DNA from: Burkholderia contaminans
GTDB taxonomy: Bacteria; Pseudomonadota; Gammaproteobacteria; Burkholderiales; Burkholderiaceae
Reading direction: 5' to 3'
DNA length: 64,000 nucleotides
Assembly: GCF_029633825.1 (NCBI RefSeq)
Contig: NZ_CP090640.1
Location: 3,752,247-3,816,246 of the forward strand
The position numbers were made by a program, and so were the translations under genes. This document shows, piece by piece, positions 63,783 to 64,000 of this stretch. The notes under the pieces were generated by a model. That model was not told the origin of the DNA and did not search any database. It saw nothing but the letters and a program-made list of their open reading frames with translations. Every line of letters starts with the position of its first letter. The first letter of the stretch is position 1.

Positions 63783-64000
63783 TCCCGCCCTCTCCATCAA
63801 GCCCTGGTTTCGAACATGAACGTCGACGCGTGCAATCGCCGACGGCATGTCGATCGTATCAAATCGCGTGGTTTCGTTCCGGGGTAAGGATTGACTGCAG
63901 GTTGGCGGCTGATTGATCTGACGTGCGTGCCGTTGGGATGTGATGAATGGAGCACTCTTTTCTCATCACACATGCATTTCCGCCGCACCAATGCAAAAAC

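Noticed and set aside
63783..64000. Further gene at the right edge
   Set aside because: Open frames there are short, without ribosome sites or recognisable content; at most promoter sequence of the next gene.

Overview
The window looks like core chromosome of a Burkholderia species, most likely of the Burkholderia cepacia complex. The DNA is very GC-rich with strong third-position GC. The porin, the complete hutHCUDIFG operon, the ftrABCD iron system, a DUF3563 gene and the class I fumarase all resemble Burkholderia genes. I see no insertion sequence, phage, integrase or CRISPR array. This is housekeeping and catabolic DNA, with signs of local decay rather than of recent transfer.

Layout. 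1-3.7 kb: the start of an amino-acid permease, a porin, and a tyrB-like aminotransferase plus RidA gene pair facing an Lrp-type regulator; then tRNA-Val. 3.9-7.5 kb: a putrescine catabolic operon (puuD-puuA-spuC, minus strand). 8.2-16.3 kb: the histidine utilisation operon (hutH-C-U-D-I-F-G, minus strand), headed by two palindromes that fit a HutC operator and closed by a strong terminator. 16.5-17.6 kb: a glutamate-binding-protein remnant and a frameshifted phosphopantetheinyl transferase. 17.8-28.3 kb: assorted enzymes, transporters and regulators (hydrolase, LysR, two MFS carriers, photolyase, DHH phosphoesterase, lactonase, AraC). 28.5-30.3 kb: a desaturase and a HAD phosphatase. 30.4-35.0 kb: a five-gene tellurium-resistance-like (Ter/Tel) operon. 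35.4-41.3 kb: a LysE exporter, tRNA-Ser, and an acetate module (solute symporter, DUF4212 subunit, acsA), in which acsA is frameshifted. 41.6-44.8 kb: a DMT carrier, a YqhA-like membrane protein and fumA.

44.9-55.8 kb is rich in iron genes: bfr, murI, bfd, a 20-residue membrane ORF, tonB-exbB-exbD, hemP with a structured RNA behind it, and ftrABCD. Fur-like sites lie at bfr, bfd and hemP, with a weaker one at ftrA. A LysR/pirin pair and a DUF1857 gene interrupt the block. 55.9-64 kb: uvrB, a second aromatic/aspartate aminotransferase, 3-hydroxybutyrate dehydrogenase, an aldo/keto reductase, rlmJ, a small secreted protein, a DUF3563 gene and a CueR-like copper regulator.

The most notable observations are: the structured RNA between hemP and its terminator; the Ter/Tel operon with an uncharacterised member carrying three copies of a P-x-[RA]-L-x-F short motif; 17-bp direct repeats upstream of the desaturase; the two hut palindromes; the small ORF with a strong ribosome binding site between bfd and tonB; and the frameshifts in acsA and the phosphopantetheinyl transferase.
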